Source: Clostridium sp. M62/1 (lineage in GTDB: Bacteria; Bacillota; Clostridia; Lachnospirales; Lachnospiraceae). From it: DNA of 64,000 bases. A program made the position numbers and the translations under genes. Where the stretch lies: contig NZ_CP085988.1 of the NCBI RefSeq assembly GCF_020736365.1, positions 3,657,501 through 3,721,500 of the forward strand, given 5' to 3'. Below are positions 51,641 through 60,533 of this stretch, in pieces. The notes below the pieces were generated by a model, which had not been told where the DNA came from, did not search any database, and saw only the letters and a list, made by a program, of their open reading frames with translations. The stretch's first letter is position 1. Every line of letters begins with the position of its first letter.

Positions 51641-52405
51641 TTAATAAGGTCTGCCCTTCAGCCAGGCATCCATCATGGCGCGGACGGAGCGCCCCATCTC
51701 CTCCCTGAAGTCTCCCTGCCATTTCAGCTCTGTAAACTTCTTGGCCCATGTGTCAAAATCTTTCCCGCTTTTCTTCTGCCTTTCCTCCAGCATGGTCCTG
51801 AATTCCTCAGGACTCTTTTCCCGGTAGCGGTTCTCACACACCATGTCCTCCCACTGGAAATGGGAAAACTTCTCCCTTGCAAGCTGCTTTTCGGTGGGAT
51901 AGCCAAACACCAGAAGCCCGGTGGGGACTACGTAATCCGGCAGCCCGAAAAGCTCCCTGGTCTCCTCATAATGCTCTATCACGTGTCCGATATAGCAGGA
52001 TCCGATCCTCAGCGCCCACGCCGCTGTCACTGCATTCTGCATGGCAATGTAGGAATCTTCCCAGGCTAACATCATGTCTCCCAGCCCCGGTGTGCGGGAA
52101 TCAGGCGCATAGATATGAAAAAAATCATTCCACTTCTTAAAATCAGCGGCAAACAGAAGCACCATGGGCGCCTCCCCGATAAAGGCCTGGCCGTGGCACA
52201 GGCTGGCCGTGCGGTTTTTAAGCTCCTGATCCGTAATCTCTATGATCGTGTAAAGGGACATGTTGGCGGGGGACGGCGCTTCCAGGGCCGCCCGCAGGAT
52301 GGCGGCCCGATCCGGTTCGGAAACAGGCCGTTTTTCAAACAGGCGGACGGATTTTCTGGAATAAATGTTTTCAAGGGCTGTATTGTCTTTGGATCTCTGA
52401 TCCAT
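51641..52405 (-). CDS. Nitroreductase-family flavoprotein
   Basis: A 254-residue FMN-dependent oxidoreductase of the nitroreductase fold. YSRKSVRLFEKRPVSE (residues 15-30) contains the phosphate-binding Arg pair. AALEAPSPANMSLYTIIEI and GDMMLAWEDSYIAMQNAVTAAWALRIGSCYIGHVIE form the flavin site, and LPDYVVPTGLLVFGYP is the typical strand. The C-terminal part is longer than in NfsB and helical. The physiological substrate is unknown. The ATG at 52405 follows GGAGAG. Confidence 0.88.
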   Translation of the reverse strand: MDQRSKDNTALENIYSRKSVRLFEKRPVSEPDRAAILRAALEAPSPANMSLYTIIEITDQELKNRTASLCHGQAFIGEAPMVLLFAADFKKWNDFFHIYAPDSRTPGLGDMMLAWEDSYIAMQNAVTAAWALRIGSCYIGHVIEHYEETRELFGLPDYVVPTGLLVFGYPTEKQLAREKFSHFQWEDMVCENRYREKSPEEFRTMLEERQKKSGKDFDTWAKKFTELKWQGDFREEMGRSVRAMMDAWLKGRPY

Positions 52406-52549
52406 ATGCTCTCTCCTTTCCTGTCTCTGGCAGTCTGTACCTTAAACACCGCGAACGATTGTGCAGACAGCCAGACATTCCCGTCTGCAGCGGCATCTCA
52501 AAACAGTTATCCTTATTTTACTATATCTGAAATTTTTTTGAAAGTAGGC

Positions 52550-52578
52550 TTGCATATTAACAGAAAAAAGCGTATAGT
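52550..52578 (+). promoter_or_regulatory. Sigma70-type promoter of the hemolysin-III-like gene
   Basis: TTGCAT, a 17-base spacer and TATAGT (52573-52578), about 100 bases upstream of the start codon. Confidence 0.6.
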
Positions 52579-52676
52579 ATATGAAAACAATATATATAGT
52601 TTTAAAAACTACTTATTGAATTTTGTATTACTTTGTCGGACTGTGTCCGGCAAATTTCAAGTCAGGAGGTATGCTT

Positions 52677-53333
52677 ATGAATATACATGTAAAAGATCCG
52701 GGAAGCGCTCTCACCCATTTTATCGCCATGCTGGGCGCCGCAGCTGCGGCGGCTCCCCTTCTCATGAAGGCCGCAGCCGAACCTGGCCAAAACGGCCTTC
52801 AGGTGGCGGCTCTGGCGGTTTTTATTGTGAGCATGATCCTGCTCTACGGGGCCAGCACCATTTACCACACTCTCGATATCTCCGAGAAGGTCAACCGCCG
52901 GCTCAGAAAGCTGGATCATATCATGATCTTTATCCTGATTGCCGGAACCTATACACCGGTCTGCCTGATTGTGCTGGGCAACCGGGCAGGATTCCTTCTG
53001 CTGGCCCTGGTCTGGGGAATCGCGGCAGTGGGAATTCTCATTAACGCCCTCTGGATCAGCTGCCCGAAATGGTTTTCCTCTCTGATCTATATTTCCATGG
53101 GCTGGGTCTGCATTACCGCAATCCGTGAGATTTTAAATGCCCTGCCTCCCGCCGCCTTCGGCTGGCTTCTGGCAGGCGGCATTATCTATACCATCGGCGG
53201 AATCATCTACGCGCTGAAACTGCCGATTTTTAACTCCCGCCACAAAAATTTCGGCTCTCACGAAATTTTCCATCTCTTTGTCATGGGCGGGAGCCTCTGC
53301 CATTATGTGATGATGTACGCGTTCGTCGCTTAA
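52677..53333 (+). CDS. Hemolysin III / PAQR-family membrane protein (YqfA, TrhA-like)
   Basis: A 218-residue protein with seven hydrophobic helices. SALTHFIAMLGAA, YGASTIYHTLDISEKVNRRLRKLDHIMIFILIAGTYTP and HEIFHLFVMGGSLCHY carry the conserved His/Asp residues that bind metal in PAQR proteins. The name hemolysin III is historical, and a role in membrane-lipid homeostasis is the more supported view. The ATG at 52677 stands 7 bases from AGGAGG; an ATG two codons upstream overlaps the site. A 20-bp hairpin follows. Confidence 0.92.
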   Translation: MNIHVKDPGSALTHFIAMLGAAAAAAPLLMKAAAEPGQNGLQVAALAVFIVSMILLYGASTIYHTLDISEKVNRRLRKLDHIMIFILIAGTYTPVCLIVLGNRAGFLLLALVWGIAAVGILINALWISCPKWFSSLIYISMGWVCITAIREILNALPPAAFGWLLAGGIIYTIGGIIYALKLPIFNSRHKNFGSHEIFHLFVMGGSLCHYVMMYAFVA

Positions 53334-53396
53334 CACAAACAGACGACCGGGATTTTGGTGAAATCTGTGACTGTTTAAATTCTGTGACAGGAAAGA

Positions 53397-53441
53397 CAGG
53401 GAAGGCGGAAAGGCCATTTTGTGGCTTTTCCGCCTTCCCTG
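53397..53441. terminator. 20-bp near-perfect hairpin after the hemolysin-III-like gene
   Basis: CAGGGAAGGCGGAAAGGCCA pairs with TGGCTTTTCCGCCTTCCCTG with one G-T wobble. No T-run follows. It lies between this gene and convergent larE and may serve both. Confidence 0.65.
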
Positions 53442-53517
53442 CAATAAGGTGATGGGATAAGGTGAAAGAAAATTACAGAATCCTTCTGAGCCTTAGAAAG
53501 TCTCAGGCACCTTCCTG

Positions 53518-54360
53518 TCAGTTATCTGCTCCCGTTTTCAGATGCACATCCATGCTGCCGGAGCGGAATCCTTCCAGGTCGAGCGTTACATAGGTAAATC
53601 CCAGTTCTTTAAGCCTTTTTACAATCTGCTCCCGCTTCCTGACCGTTTCCAAAAGCTGTTCTTCGTCCACCTCTATTCTGGCTGTATCTGCGTGAATTCT
53701 CAGGCGGATATTTCCTTTTTTTCCTCCCTGATCCAGGAGAGATCTCAGATATTCCTCTCCCTCCTCAATCCGCTTTAAAAGCTCATAGCTCACCTCTGCG
53801 CCGTAGGGAAGCCTGGTGGCCATACAGGGGGTGGAAGGGCGGGAGGCTGCGGAGATCCCAAGCCGGGCCGCAAGCTCCTTCACCTCCTGCTTGGTCATCC
53901 CGCACAGAGCAAGGGGACTTACAATTCCAAGCTCCCTAAGAGCCCGGATGCCGGGCCGGTACACGTGAAGATCGTCCTCATTAGTTCCGTCCAGAATCGT
54001 GCTGCAGCCCTTTTCTTCGGCAAATTTTTTTAAGTCAGAAAACAGGCGGCGCTTGCACAGATAGCAGCGATCCACCGGATTGCGGCGAAGCTCCTCCTGC
54101 TCCAGCTCGTCCACTGTCAGCACCACATGGGACGCGTTCAGCTCTCTGGCCACTCTCCTGGCATTTTCCATATCGCAGGCAGGGTGAAGCATGGTGTCGA
54201 AGGTAACTGCCCAGACTGTAGTGTGATATTTTGCCGCACTGTCGCAGGCCAGCTTCAGCAGAAGGCTGCTGTCCACCCCGCCGGAAAAAGCGAGGCAGAC
54301 ATCCTCTCTTCCATATCGATCCATGAGCTCTGAAAGCTCCCTCTCTTTCTTCTGATCCAA
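53518..54360 (-). CDS. larE: LarE, nickel-pincer cofactor sulfur transferase
   Basis: A PP-loop ATPase of 280 residues that thiolates the pyridinium bis-carboxylate precursor of the nickel-pincer nucleotide. The PP-loop SGGVDSSLL is at residues 26-34. Cys179 in RPSTPCMATRLPYG is the sulfur-site position. The Cys99/Cys102 pair (DRCYLCKRRL) together with Cys179 is the three-cysteine set of LarE forms that hold an iron-sulfur cluster rather than sacrificing a cysteine; this assignment is inference. It ends the nickel operon, 131 bases after larC. Confidence 0.92.
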   Translation of the reverse strand: MDQKKERELSELMDRYGREDVCLAFSGGVDSSLLLKLACDSAAKYHTTVWAVTFDTMLHPACDMENARRVARELNASHVVLTVDELEQEELRRNPVDRCYLCKRRLFSDLKKFAEEKGCSTILDGTNEDDLHVYRPGIRALRELGIVSPLALCGMTKQEVKELAARLGISAASRPSTPCMATRLPYGAEVSYELLKRIEEGEEYLRSLLDQGGKKGNIRLRIHADTARIEVDEEQLLETVRKREQIVKRLKELGFTYVTLDLEGFRSGSMDVHLKTGADN

Positions 54361-54491
54361 CTGTTTTTCCTCCTTCCTCGTAACCCCTTTCCGGCAAAAG
54401 TCTGTCTGCAGCCCATGTGCCTGACTCCTTCGTCCGTCTTTACAGATTTTGAGCCTTTGGCTGCATCAGTTTCTGCTTCATTTCACTCTGA

Positions 54492-55826
54492 TTAATTCAG
54501 GAGACAGGACCGTTCAGCCTCACACTTGATGAGGTGATATACCTCGGAAAATCCTCTTCCCGTCTCACGGCAGATGGCGCGGACACTCTCATATTCCGGG
54601 TAAAAGCGCTCGCCGCCTCCATATTCGCACACCTTTACCTTCGCCTCACCGAACGGAAGGGAAACCGTCATCTCCCTGCGTTTCAGTACCGTCCTCTCCA
54701 CCGGATAGCGGCGGATCCCTATGGTGGTGGTATGGGCAAAGATCAGAGCCTCCATCTCCGACAGAAGATTTTCTCTGCACAGCACATGAAGGGTGCAGGC
54801 CGGACGGCATTTTTTCATATAGGCGGGAGTGAACCACGCGTCAGAAGCCCCCTCCTCCATCAGGCACTCCATCAGAAAGCCCAGAGCTTCTCCGCTGCAG
54901 TCGTCCACATTTGTTTCCAGTACCCAGAATCTCTCCTCCCCGGTCTCGCCGCCGGCGGTTACTCTGACATCCCTGCCCTCGCTCTCTTCCTCCCCGGCCG
55001 GAATGAGAATCATTGCCCTCAGAATATTGGCATTTTTGAAATCCTTCGTCCCTGCGCCTACTCCGATTTTTTCGATGGTGTAATGCTCTGGAAGCTCTCT
55101 CTCCGTCCTCAGGGCGCCTGCGATGGCCGCTCCCGTAGGCGTTACCATCTCGCCCTCGTTGTCAGTCAGCCGAAGCTCCAGCCCGCAGGCAGCGGCAATC
55201 CCCGCTGTAGCCGGTACTGGTACCGGCATGACTCCATGCTGGCATCTGACATAGCCCCGTCCTTCTGACAGCGCCGATACAGCCACCCTTCGGATCCCCA
55301 GATCATGGATACAGAAGGCGGTGCTGACAATATCCACAATAGAGTCTACTGCCCCCACCTCGTGGAAGTGAACCTGATCAATGGGAAGGCCGTGAGCCTT
55401 CGACTCTGCCTCAGCCACCAGGCGGAACATCTCTCTCGCCATGCGGCCCACATCCTCGTCCTCCAGCCTGTCAAGGATACGGTTGATATCGTGAATATTG
55501 CGGTGGACATGGGAGTGATCATGTGCGTGGCTGTGATCATGATCGTGGCCGTGGTCATGATCGTGGCTATGATCATGATCGTGGCTGTGGTCGTGTTCGT
55601 GTTCGTGACCTTCCCCGTCACTGTCCAGATGGACGTCGAAATCGTAGGCATCGATACCACATTTCTGCGTCCTTCCGAAATGCAGATGATAGCCCTCTAC
55701 TCCCAGCTTTTCAAGGGTCTGCTCCAGCTTCTCCCTGGAGGCCCCCAAATCTAACAGCGCGCCGACGGTCATATCTCCGCTGATTCCTGAATAACACTCC
55801 AGATATAAAATCTTCTCTCTCTCCAT
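54492..55826 (-). CDS. larC: LarC, nickel-pincer cofactor cyclometallase
   Basis: A 444-residue enzyme that inserts nickel into the pincer cofactor using CTP. The N terminus reads LYLECYSGISGDMTVGALLDLG. A His-rich stretch (residues about 74-108, alternating His-Asp-His-Ser) is a likely nickel store. FHEVGAVDSIVDIVSTAFC and ETNVDDCSGEALGFLMECL are conserved. Here larC is one frame, unlike the frameshifted larC1/larC2 of Lactobacillus plantarum. It lies between larB (86 bases upstream) and larE in an operon with a nickel importer. Confidence 0.94.
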   Translation of the reverse strand: MEREKILYLECYSGISGDMTVGALLDLGASREKLEQTLEKLGVEGYHLHFGRTQKCGIDAYDFDVHLDSDGEGHEHEHDHSHDHDHSHDHDHGHDHDHSHAHDHSHVHRNIHDINRILDRLEDEDVGRMAREMFRLVAEAESKAHGLPIDQVHFHEVGAVDSIVDIVSTAFCIHDLGIRRVAVSALSEGRGYVRCQHGVMPVPVPATAGIAAACGLELRLTDNEGEMVTPTGAAIAGALRTERELPEHYTIEKIGVGAGTKDFKNANILRAMILIPAGEEESEGRDVRVTAGGETGEERFWVLETNVDDCSGEALGFLMECLMEEGASDAWFTPAYMKKCRPACTLHVLCRENLLSEMEALIFAHTTTIGIRRYPVERTVLKRREMTVSLPFGEAKVKVCEYGGGERFYPEYESVRAICRETGRGFSEVYHLIKCEAERSCLLN

Positions 55827-55912
55827 CTTACTGCCCCTGCCTTTCTGTATTTCTGATCCATATTTTTTCAGTCCCGCATTGCTGCTGACTGACCGTTTTC
55901 TCCATTTAGCAT

Positions 55913-56683
55913 TTATTTTATCTGACTGTCTCCTTTTCCTGCGGCCAGACGGTTGATCTGGGCTGCCAGGTATCCGGCCCCGTAACCGTTGTCTATGTTT
56001 ACCACGGAAATCCCATTGGCGCAGGAATTCAGCATGGTGAGAAGGGCTGAAAGGCCGTGGAAGCTGGCTCCGTAGCCCACAGAGGTAGGAACTGCCACCA
56101 CCGGGTTTTCTACCAGACCTGCGATCACAGTGCCCAGGGCTCCCTCCATCCCTGCAACTGCCACAATACAGTTGGCCTTCTCAATTCTCTCCCTCTGTGC
56201 CAGAAGACGGTGGATTCCGGCCACCCCTACATCGTAGATCCGCTCCACATGACAGCCGAAAAATTCAGCTGTTCTGGCCGCCTCCTCCGCCACGGGAATA
56301 TCGGCCGTTCCTCCTGTGCAGACAGCGACACACCCCTCCTGACGCGCCGGACAGTCCGGCCTCCTGGCTGTTAAGATCCGGGATATGGGATCATAGACAA
56401 TGTCGGGAACCGCCTCCTTTACCAGAAGGTACTGGGCCTGCGTGGCCCTGGTTCCCAGGACCTCTCCATTTTCCCTGTATAGTACCTGAAAGATATTGGC
56501 CAGATATTCATCCGGCTTGCCCTGGCAGAACACAGTTTCCGGGAAACCGGAGCGCAGCTTTCTGTGAAGATCCAGCTTTGCATATCCCAAATCCTCGTAG
56601 GGCAGATTTTTAAGCATTTCCTCCGCCGACTCCACAGACATCCTGCCGCTCTGAACCTGTCTGAGCATTTCTTTTACATCCAT
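55913..56683 (-). CDS. larB: LarB, pyridinium bis-carboxylate synthase
   Basis: Carboxylates and hydrolyses nicotinic acid adenine dinucleotide to start nickel-pincer cofactor synthesis. The AIR-carboxylase-like core reads VCTGGTADIPVAEEAARTAEFFG, YDVGVAGIHRLL, IVAVAGMEGALGTVIAGLV and PVVAVPTSVGYGASFHG. The protein is 256 residues from the ATG at 56683, which follows GGAGG. The frame is open upstream into the ATPase gene and is not used. It overlaps the upstream ATPase stop by 10 bases, which ties cofactor synthesis to nickel uptake. Confidence 0.94.
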   Translation of the reverse strand: MDVKEMLRQVQSGRMSVESAEEMLKNLPYEDLGYAKLDLHRKLRSGFPETVFCQGKPDEYLANIFQVLYRENGEVLGTRATQAQYLLVKEAVPDIVYDPISRILTARRPDCPARQEGCVAVCTGGTADIPVAEEAARTAEFFGCHVERIYDVGVAGIHRLLAQRERIEKANCIVAVAGMEGALGTVIAGLVENPVVAVPTSVGYGASFHGLSALLTMLNSCANGISVVNIDNGYGAGYLAAQINRLAAGKGDSQIK

Positions 56684-57330
56684 ATTGATCCCTCCATTCT
56701 GTTGTCTGTCAAAGGCACGGCCCGCCCTCGTTCCAGGCGCATAATCCTCGTGCATACCTCCCTCAGAAGTCCCTCTGAATGGCTGACCGCAATCAGTCCA
56801 ATCCCTCTCCGGCGCGTTTCCTCCAATAAAGACAGCCATATCTCTTTCTGGGTGGCCAGATCTAACATGGTGCTTATCTCATCGGCCAGGATGAACCTGG
56901 TTCCCTCCCCCAGGGCCCTGGCGATACAGAACCGCTGCAGCTCTCCGCCTGACAGCTCCCTGGGATAGCGGGACAGCCATTCCCTGCGGATTCCCAGGCG
57001 CTCAGTCATCTCCCCTAACTGGACTCCTCCTTCTTTTAAGACATGCCCCATCCTCCGCACGGGGTCTACCGACTGCTCTGGATGCTGGAAAATCATCTGC
57101 ACGGGACATTTTCCCCGCAGAGAGAGAAGGGGCTTTTCGTCCAGATAAACGGCTCCTGACTGGGGCCTCTCATAGCCCGCCAGAATTCTGCAGAGTGTTG
57201 TCTTTCCAAAACCGCTCCCTGCCATCAGTCCCACCCGCTCGGTACTTCCTGCCCGAAAGGAAATATTCTGAAAGATCTGCCTTCCTCCGTCTCCATAAGA
57301 GAAAGAAAGTTCTTTGGCTGTCAGCTCCAT
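56674..57330 (-). CDS. Nickel/peptide-type ABC transporter ATPase (NikE-like)
   Basis: A 218-residue ATPase of the Opp/Nik class. Walker A is MAGSGFGKTTLCRILAG, the Q-loop MIFQHPEQSVDP is typical of Nik/Opp/Dpp ATPases, the signature is LSGGELQRFCIARAL and Walker B is FILADEIS. It is shorter than most NikE (about 260), lacking a long C-terminal part. It pairs with the 57361-58239 ATPase as the second half of the heterodimer and overlaps larB by 10 bases. Confidence 0.88.
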   Translation of the reverse strand: MELTAKELSFSYGDGGRQIFQNISFRAGSTERVGLMAGSGFGKTTLCRILAGYERPQSGAVYLDEKPLLSLRGKCPVQMIFQHPEQSVDPVRRMGHVLKEGGVQLGEMTERLGIRREWLSRYPRELSGGELQRFCIARALGEGTRFILADEISTMLDLATQKEIWLSLLEETRRRGIGLIAVSHSEGLLREVCTRIMRLERGRAVPLTDNRMEGSIWM

Positions 57331-57360
57331 GTTTCTCCCCTCTTTCCTTCTGTTTTTATT

Positions 57361-58239
57361 TCAAAGACGTTCTCCTGCAAGGATGCTCCACGGAGTTCCG
57401 ACTCCCGGTACAGAGGAGAGGAGTCTTTTTGTATACGCATTCTGGGGCACTCCTTTCAGTTTTCTCGTCCCGCTTTCCGGCTCTGCCTCCATCTGCAGCT
57501 CCTCTATCACGCTCCCCTCGCTGAAAATCAGAACGCGGTCAGCCGTTTCCATGGCAAGCTCCAGATCGTGGGTGATTAAAAGCACCCCCGTACCCTGATC
57601 TGCCATCTCACGGAAATGTCCCATTACCCGCCTGGCAGTCTGAAGATCCAGGCCCGGCGTCGGCTCATCTGCAATGACAAGCTCAGGCTCTTCCATCATG
57701 GCTGCCGCAATCAGCACACGCCTTGCCATTCCTCCGGAGAGTTCAAATGGATACAGCTCCTCTGTCTCCGGGGGAAGTCCATACCGCTCAAGCAGCCATC
57801 GGCACCGGTCCGCAGACGGTCTGTCCTTTCTTCCTCCCCGAATCTGAGCCCCCACCTTCATTAGCGGATCAAGGCCGCTCACGCCCTGGGGGATCAGGGC
57901 AATTTTCTTTCCTCTCAGATTCTTAAGTTTCTTCTCTGTCAGCAGTTCCCCCTGATATTCCATACTCCCGCTGCACACAGCATTGTAGGGAAGAATCCCC
58001 AGCACTGCGTGGGCTAAGAGACTCTTTCCCGAGCCGCTTGCGCCTGCAAGGGCTGTAACCTCCCCCCTTCGCACCTGCAGGCTGAGATCCGTTATGGGGT
58101 GCAGCAGCTTTCTTCTGAGCCCTCTGTCATACTGGGTGAAGGTGACAGAGAGTCCTTTGACCAGGAGGAGGGGGATGTCATCCCTCCCCCTGCACGGATG
58201 CTCCGCCGTTTCAGCCCTTCTGCTCTCATCCATTCTCAT
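57361..58239 (-). CDS. Nickel/peptide-type ABC transporter ATPase (NikD-like)
   Basis: A 292-residue ATPase. Walker A is ALAGASGSGKSLLAHAVLG, the Q-loop ALIPQGVSGLDPLMKV is of the Nik/Opp type, the signature is LSGGMARRVLIAAAMM and Walker B is LVIADEPTPGLD. The C-terminal region has the GVPQNAYTKRLLSSVPG segment found in Opp-type ATPases. The ATG at 58239 follows GAAAGAGGCGG. It lies 97 bases downstream of the fused permease and 30 bases upstream of its partner ATPase. Confidence 0.9.
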   Translation of the reverse strand: MRMDESRRAETAEHPCRGRDDIPLLLVKGLSVTFTQYDRGLRRKLLHPITDLSLQVRRGEVTALAGASGSGKSLLAHAVLGILPYNAVCSGSMEYQGELLTEKKLKNLRGKKIALIPQGVSGLDPLMKVGAQIRGGRKDRPSADRCRWLLERYGLPPETEELYPFELSGGMARRVLIAAAMMEEPELVIADEPTPGLDLQTARRVMGHFREMADQGTGVLLITHDLELAMETADRVLIFSEGSVIEELQMEAEPESGTRKLKGVPQNAYTKRLLSSVPGVGTPWSILAGERL

Positions 58240-58335
58240 TCCCGCCTCTTTCCTTTCCTGTATAAGCCTTTCACAGCCGTGTTTTTAGCTTCCTCTCCTA
58301 AAAAGGAGGCCTGGGACTTTGCCTGTGCCTTTTCT

Positions 58336-60480
58336 CTACTCATGGGCCCCTCCCGGCGAGAGCAGGCGGCTGACTGAGTGGCCGAGAGCCTCAAAGAGCA
58401 GCACCGTCGCCGTCAGAAGCAGGCCGGGAAATACCGCCAGCCACCACTTTCCCGTTATCAGGTATTTCATGCTTTCCGAGAGAATGATTCCCACTGCCGG
58501 CTCCTCCGGCGGAAGGCCGAACCCCAGAAAGGTGATGCTGGCCTCGTGAAGAATGGCGTGGGGAAACATGAGAATCAGGCCCGTCAGAAACTGCGGGAGC
58601 AGGTGGGGCAGCATGTGGGTGCAGGCGATTTTGAACCGGCTCATTCCCAGCTTTGAGGAGATTTTTACATACTGGCTCTCCTTCAGCTGAAGTACCTCCC
58701 CGCGGATCAGCCTGGCAAGGGAGGGCCAGTGAGTGAGGGAGATACCCACTGCCACTCCCGCAAACCCTTTCTGGCAGGCGCAGGATATGAGAATTAAAAG
58801 CAGCATATGAGGAATCCCCATCACCAGATCGATGAGTCCCGACACCACCAGATCTGCTGTCCTTCCCATGGCAGCCAAAAGTCCCAGTGCCAGGGCGATC
58901 CCTGCACTGACTGTGGCAGTTAAGAGCCCCAGCCGTATGCTCATGGAGAGTCCGGCCAGCGTGCGCAGGAACATATCTCTTCCCAGCCAGTCTGTCCCAA
59001 ACAGATATTCTGCATTTGGAGCCAGATTTTTTCTGGAAAAGTCCGACACTGACGCCCCTTCGGAGCACAGAAGCCCTGCCGCGGCTATCCCCGCCAGAAG
59101 AACTGCCGAGCAGATAAGAAGAGCTATGGTAAGGGCCCTTCTGTCTGCTAAAAAACGGCATTTTTTGCGCTCCGGCCATGGGAGAGCCTGTCCATGGGTG
59201 TTTTTCTGTGACGGCAGGAACGTCTGTCCCTGGCTGTCTTTTCCTCCCTCCACAGCAGTCTGCGCTCCTGAGGGACGGCCCTCAGCAGAACCTGCCTCAG
59301 CCCTGCAGAACATGCTCTCATCCTGCCTGTGGTTATGTCTCATCTGCAGAGCCCGCGTCTCCTGCCCAGAGCTTATTTCCCGCCCGCCGTCCCCTCTCCC
59401 AGGGGTGCCTGCCTCCTCTGAGCCGACAGATAACGCCGCCTTTGCCATACCCTCTTCCGCTTTTTTCTTTGCTCTCCTTCTCTCCCTCTTTCTCTGCCGT
59501 GCCTCTCCCCTCATCCTGGGATCTACCACATGGTACAGAAGATCGGCAGCCAGATTGCCTCCAAAGACAAGCAGGGAGCTTATAAGGGTAATTCCCAGAA
59601 GAAGGGGGACATCACTGCCCAGCCCGGCAGCGATGGCTGCCTGCCCCAGTCCCGGGTAGGAAAATACCTGCTCCACCAGGACAGAGCCTCCGAAAATTTC
59701 ACTGATTGATGCGAACTGAAGGGTGACAGCAGGCAGAAGGATATTGCGAAGCCCATGGCACCTTACGATATGAAACAGGCTCTCTCCCCTGGCCTTGGCA
59801 TAGAGCACATACGGACTGTCCATAACCTCCTCCATCTTCGCCTTCGTGTGAAGAGCGATGGATGAAATTCCCGTAAGCCCCAGAGTCAGGGCAGGCAGAA
59901 AAGCATGGGAGAGCCGGTCGGCAAATGTCACCTGTGCGGACTCCATTCCGATAGGGACTCCCAGGCCGATGGGAAAAATCCGAAGCTGGACGGCAAACAC
60001 CAGCAGAAGCAAAAGCCCGATCCAGAAGGCAGGCGTGCTGGCCGTCAGCATACAGTAGCCTGTGATCAGGCGGTCCGGCCATCTCCCGCGGAAGGTTCCC
60101 GCCAGGATGCCGAGAAGAAGGCCAAGTACACCTGCAAATACCCAGGCGGACGCCATCAGCCAGAGAGAGCTGAGAAACCGCTCTCCCACAATCTCAATCA
60201 CAGGGCGGCGGTACAGAAGGGAGATTCCCATATCCCCTTTCAGAAGTCCTGAAAACCAGGAGGCAAAGCGCTTTGTCATCGGCACTCCCACCCCCCAGTA
60301 TTCTCTGAGCTCCTCTACCTGCTCCGGGCTCATGGAGCCGAGAGCCGCCTGCCCCACATTGCTCTGAAGCGGGTCGATGGGGGACAGGGACAGCAGGAAA
60401 AAGGAAGCTGCGCTGACCAGAGCCAAAAGCACGGCTGCCCTTATCAGATTTTTTCCTGCCCATCCTGCCAGTCTGCCCAT
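58336..60480 (-). CDS. Fused ABC permease (NikB-NikC type)
   Basis: A 714-residue protein joining two Opp/Nik-class permease domains that are normally separate. Residues 1-340 are NikB-like: a short N-terminal helix, FLLSLSPIDPLQSNVGQAAL, then YYAKARG-type coupling helix (VLYAKARGESLFHI) and FSYPGLGQA. Residues from about 465 to 714 are NikC-like: NAEYLFGTDWLGRDMFLRTL, the coupling loop YVKISSKLGMSRFKI and HASITFLGFGLPPEEPAVG. Between them is a 120-residue hydrophilic, disordered linker (Gly/Ser/Glu/Arg-rich). Fusion would force one-to-one assembly. It lies between the binding protein and the ATPases. Confidence 0.9.
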   Translation of the reverse strand: MGRLAGWAGKNLIRAAVLLALVSAASFFLLSLSPIDPLQSNVGQAALGSMSPEQVEELREYWGVGVPMTKRFASWFSGLLKGDMGISLLYRRPVIEIVGERFLSSLWLMASAWVFAGVLGLLLGILAGTFRGRWPDRLITGYCMLTASTPAFWIGLLLLLVFAVQLRIFPIGLGVPIGMESAQVTFADRLSHAFLPALTLGLTGISSIALHTKAKMEEVMDSPYVLYAKARGESLFHIVRCHGLRNILLPAVTLQFASISEIFGGSVLVEQVFSYPGLGQAAIAAGLGSDVPLLLGITLISSLLVFGGNLAADLLYHVVDPRMRGEARQRKRERRRAKKKAEEGMAKAALSVGSEEAGTPGRGDGGREISSGQETRALQMRHNHRQDESMFCRAEAGSAEGRPSGAQTAVEGGKDSQGQTFLPSQKNTHGQALPWPERKKCRFLADRRALTIALLICSAVLLAGIAAAGLLCSEGASVSDFSRKNLAPNAEYLFGTDWLGRDMFLRTLAGLSMSIRLGLLTATVSAGIALALGLLAAMGRTADLVVSGLIDLVMGIPHMLLLILISCACQKGFAGVAVGISLTHWPSLARLIRGEVLQLKESQYVKISSKLGMSRFKIACTHMLPHLLPQFLTGLILMFPHAILHEASITFLGFGLPPEEPAVGIILSESMKYLITGKWWLAVFPGLLLTATVLLFEALGHSVSRLLSPGGAHE

Positions 60481-60533
60481 GGTTTCTGTCTCCTTTCCTG
60501 CATCTGATTTCGTTTAAAAATTCTTCCTGTTTC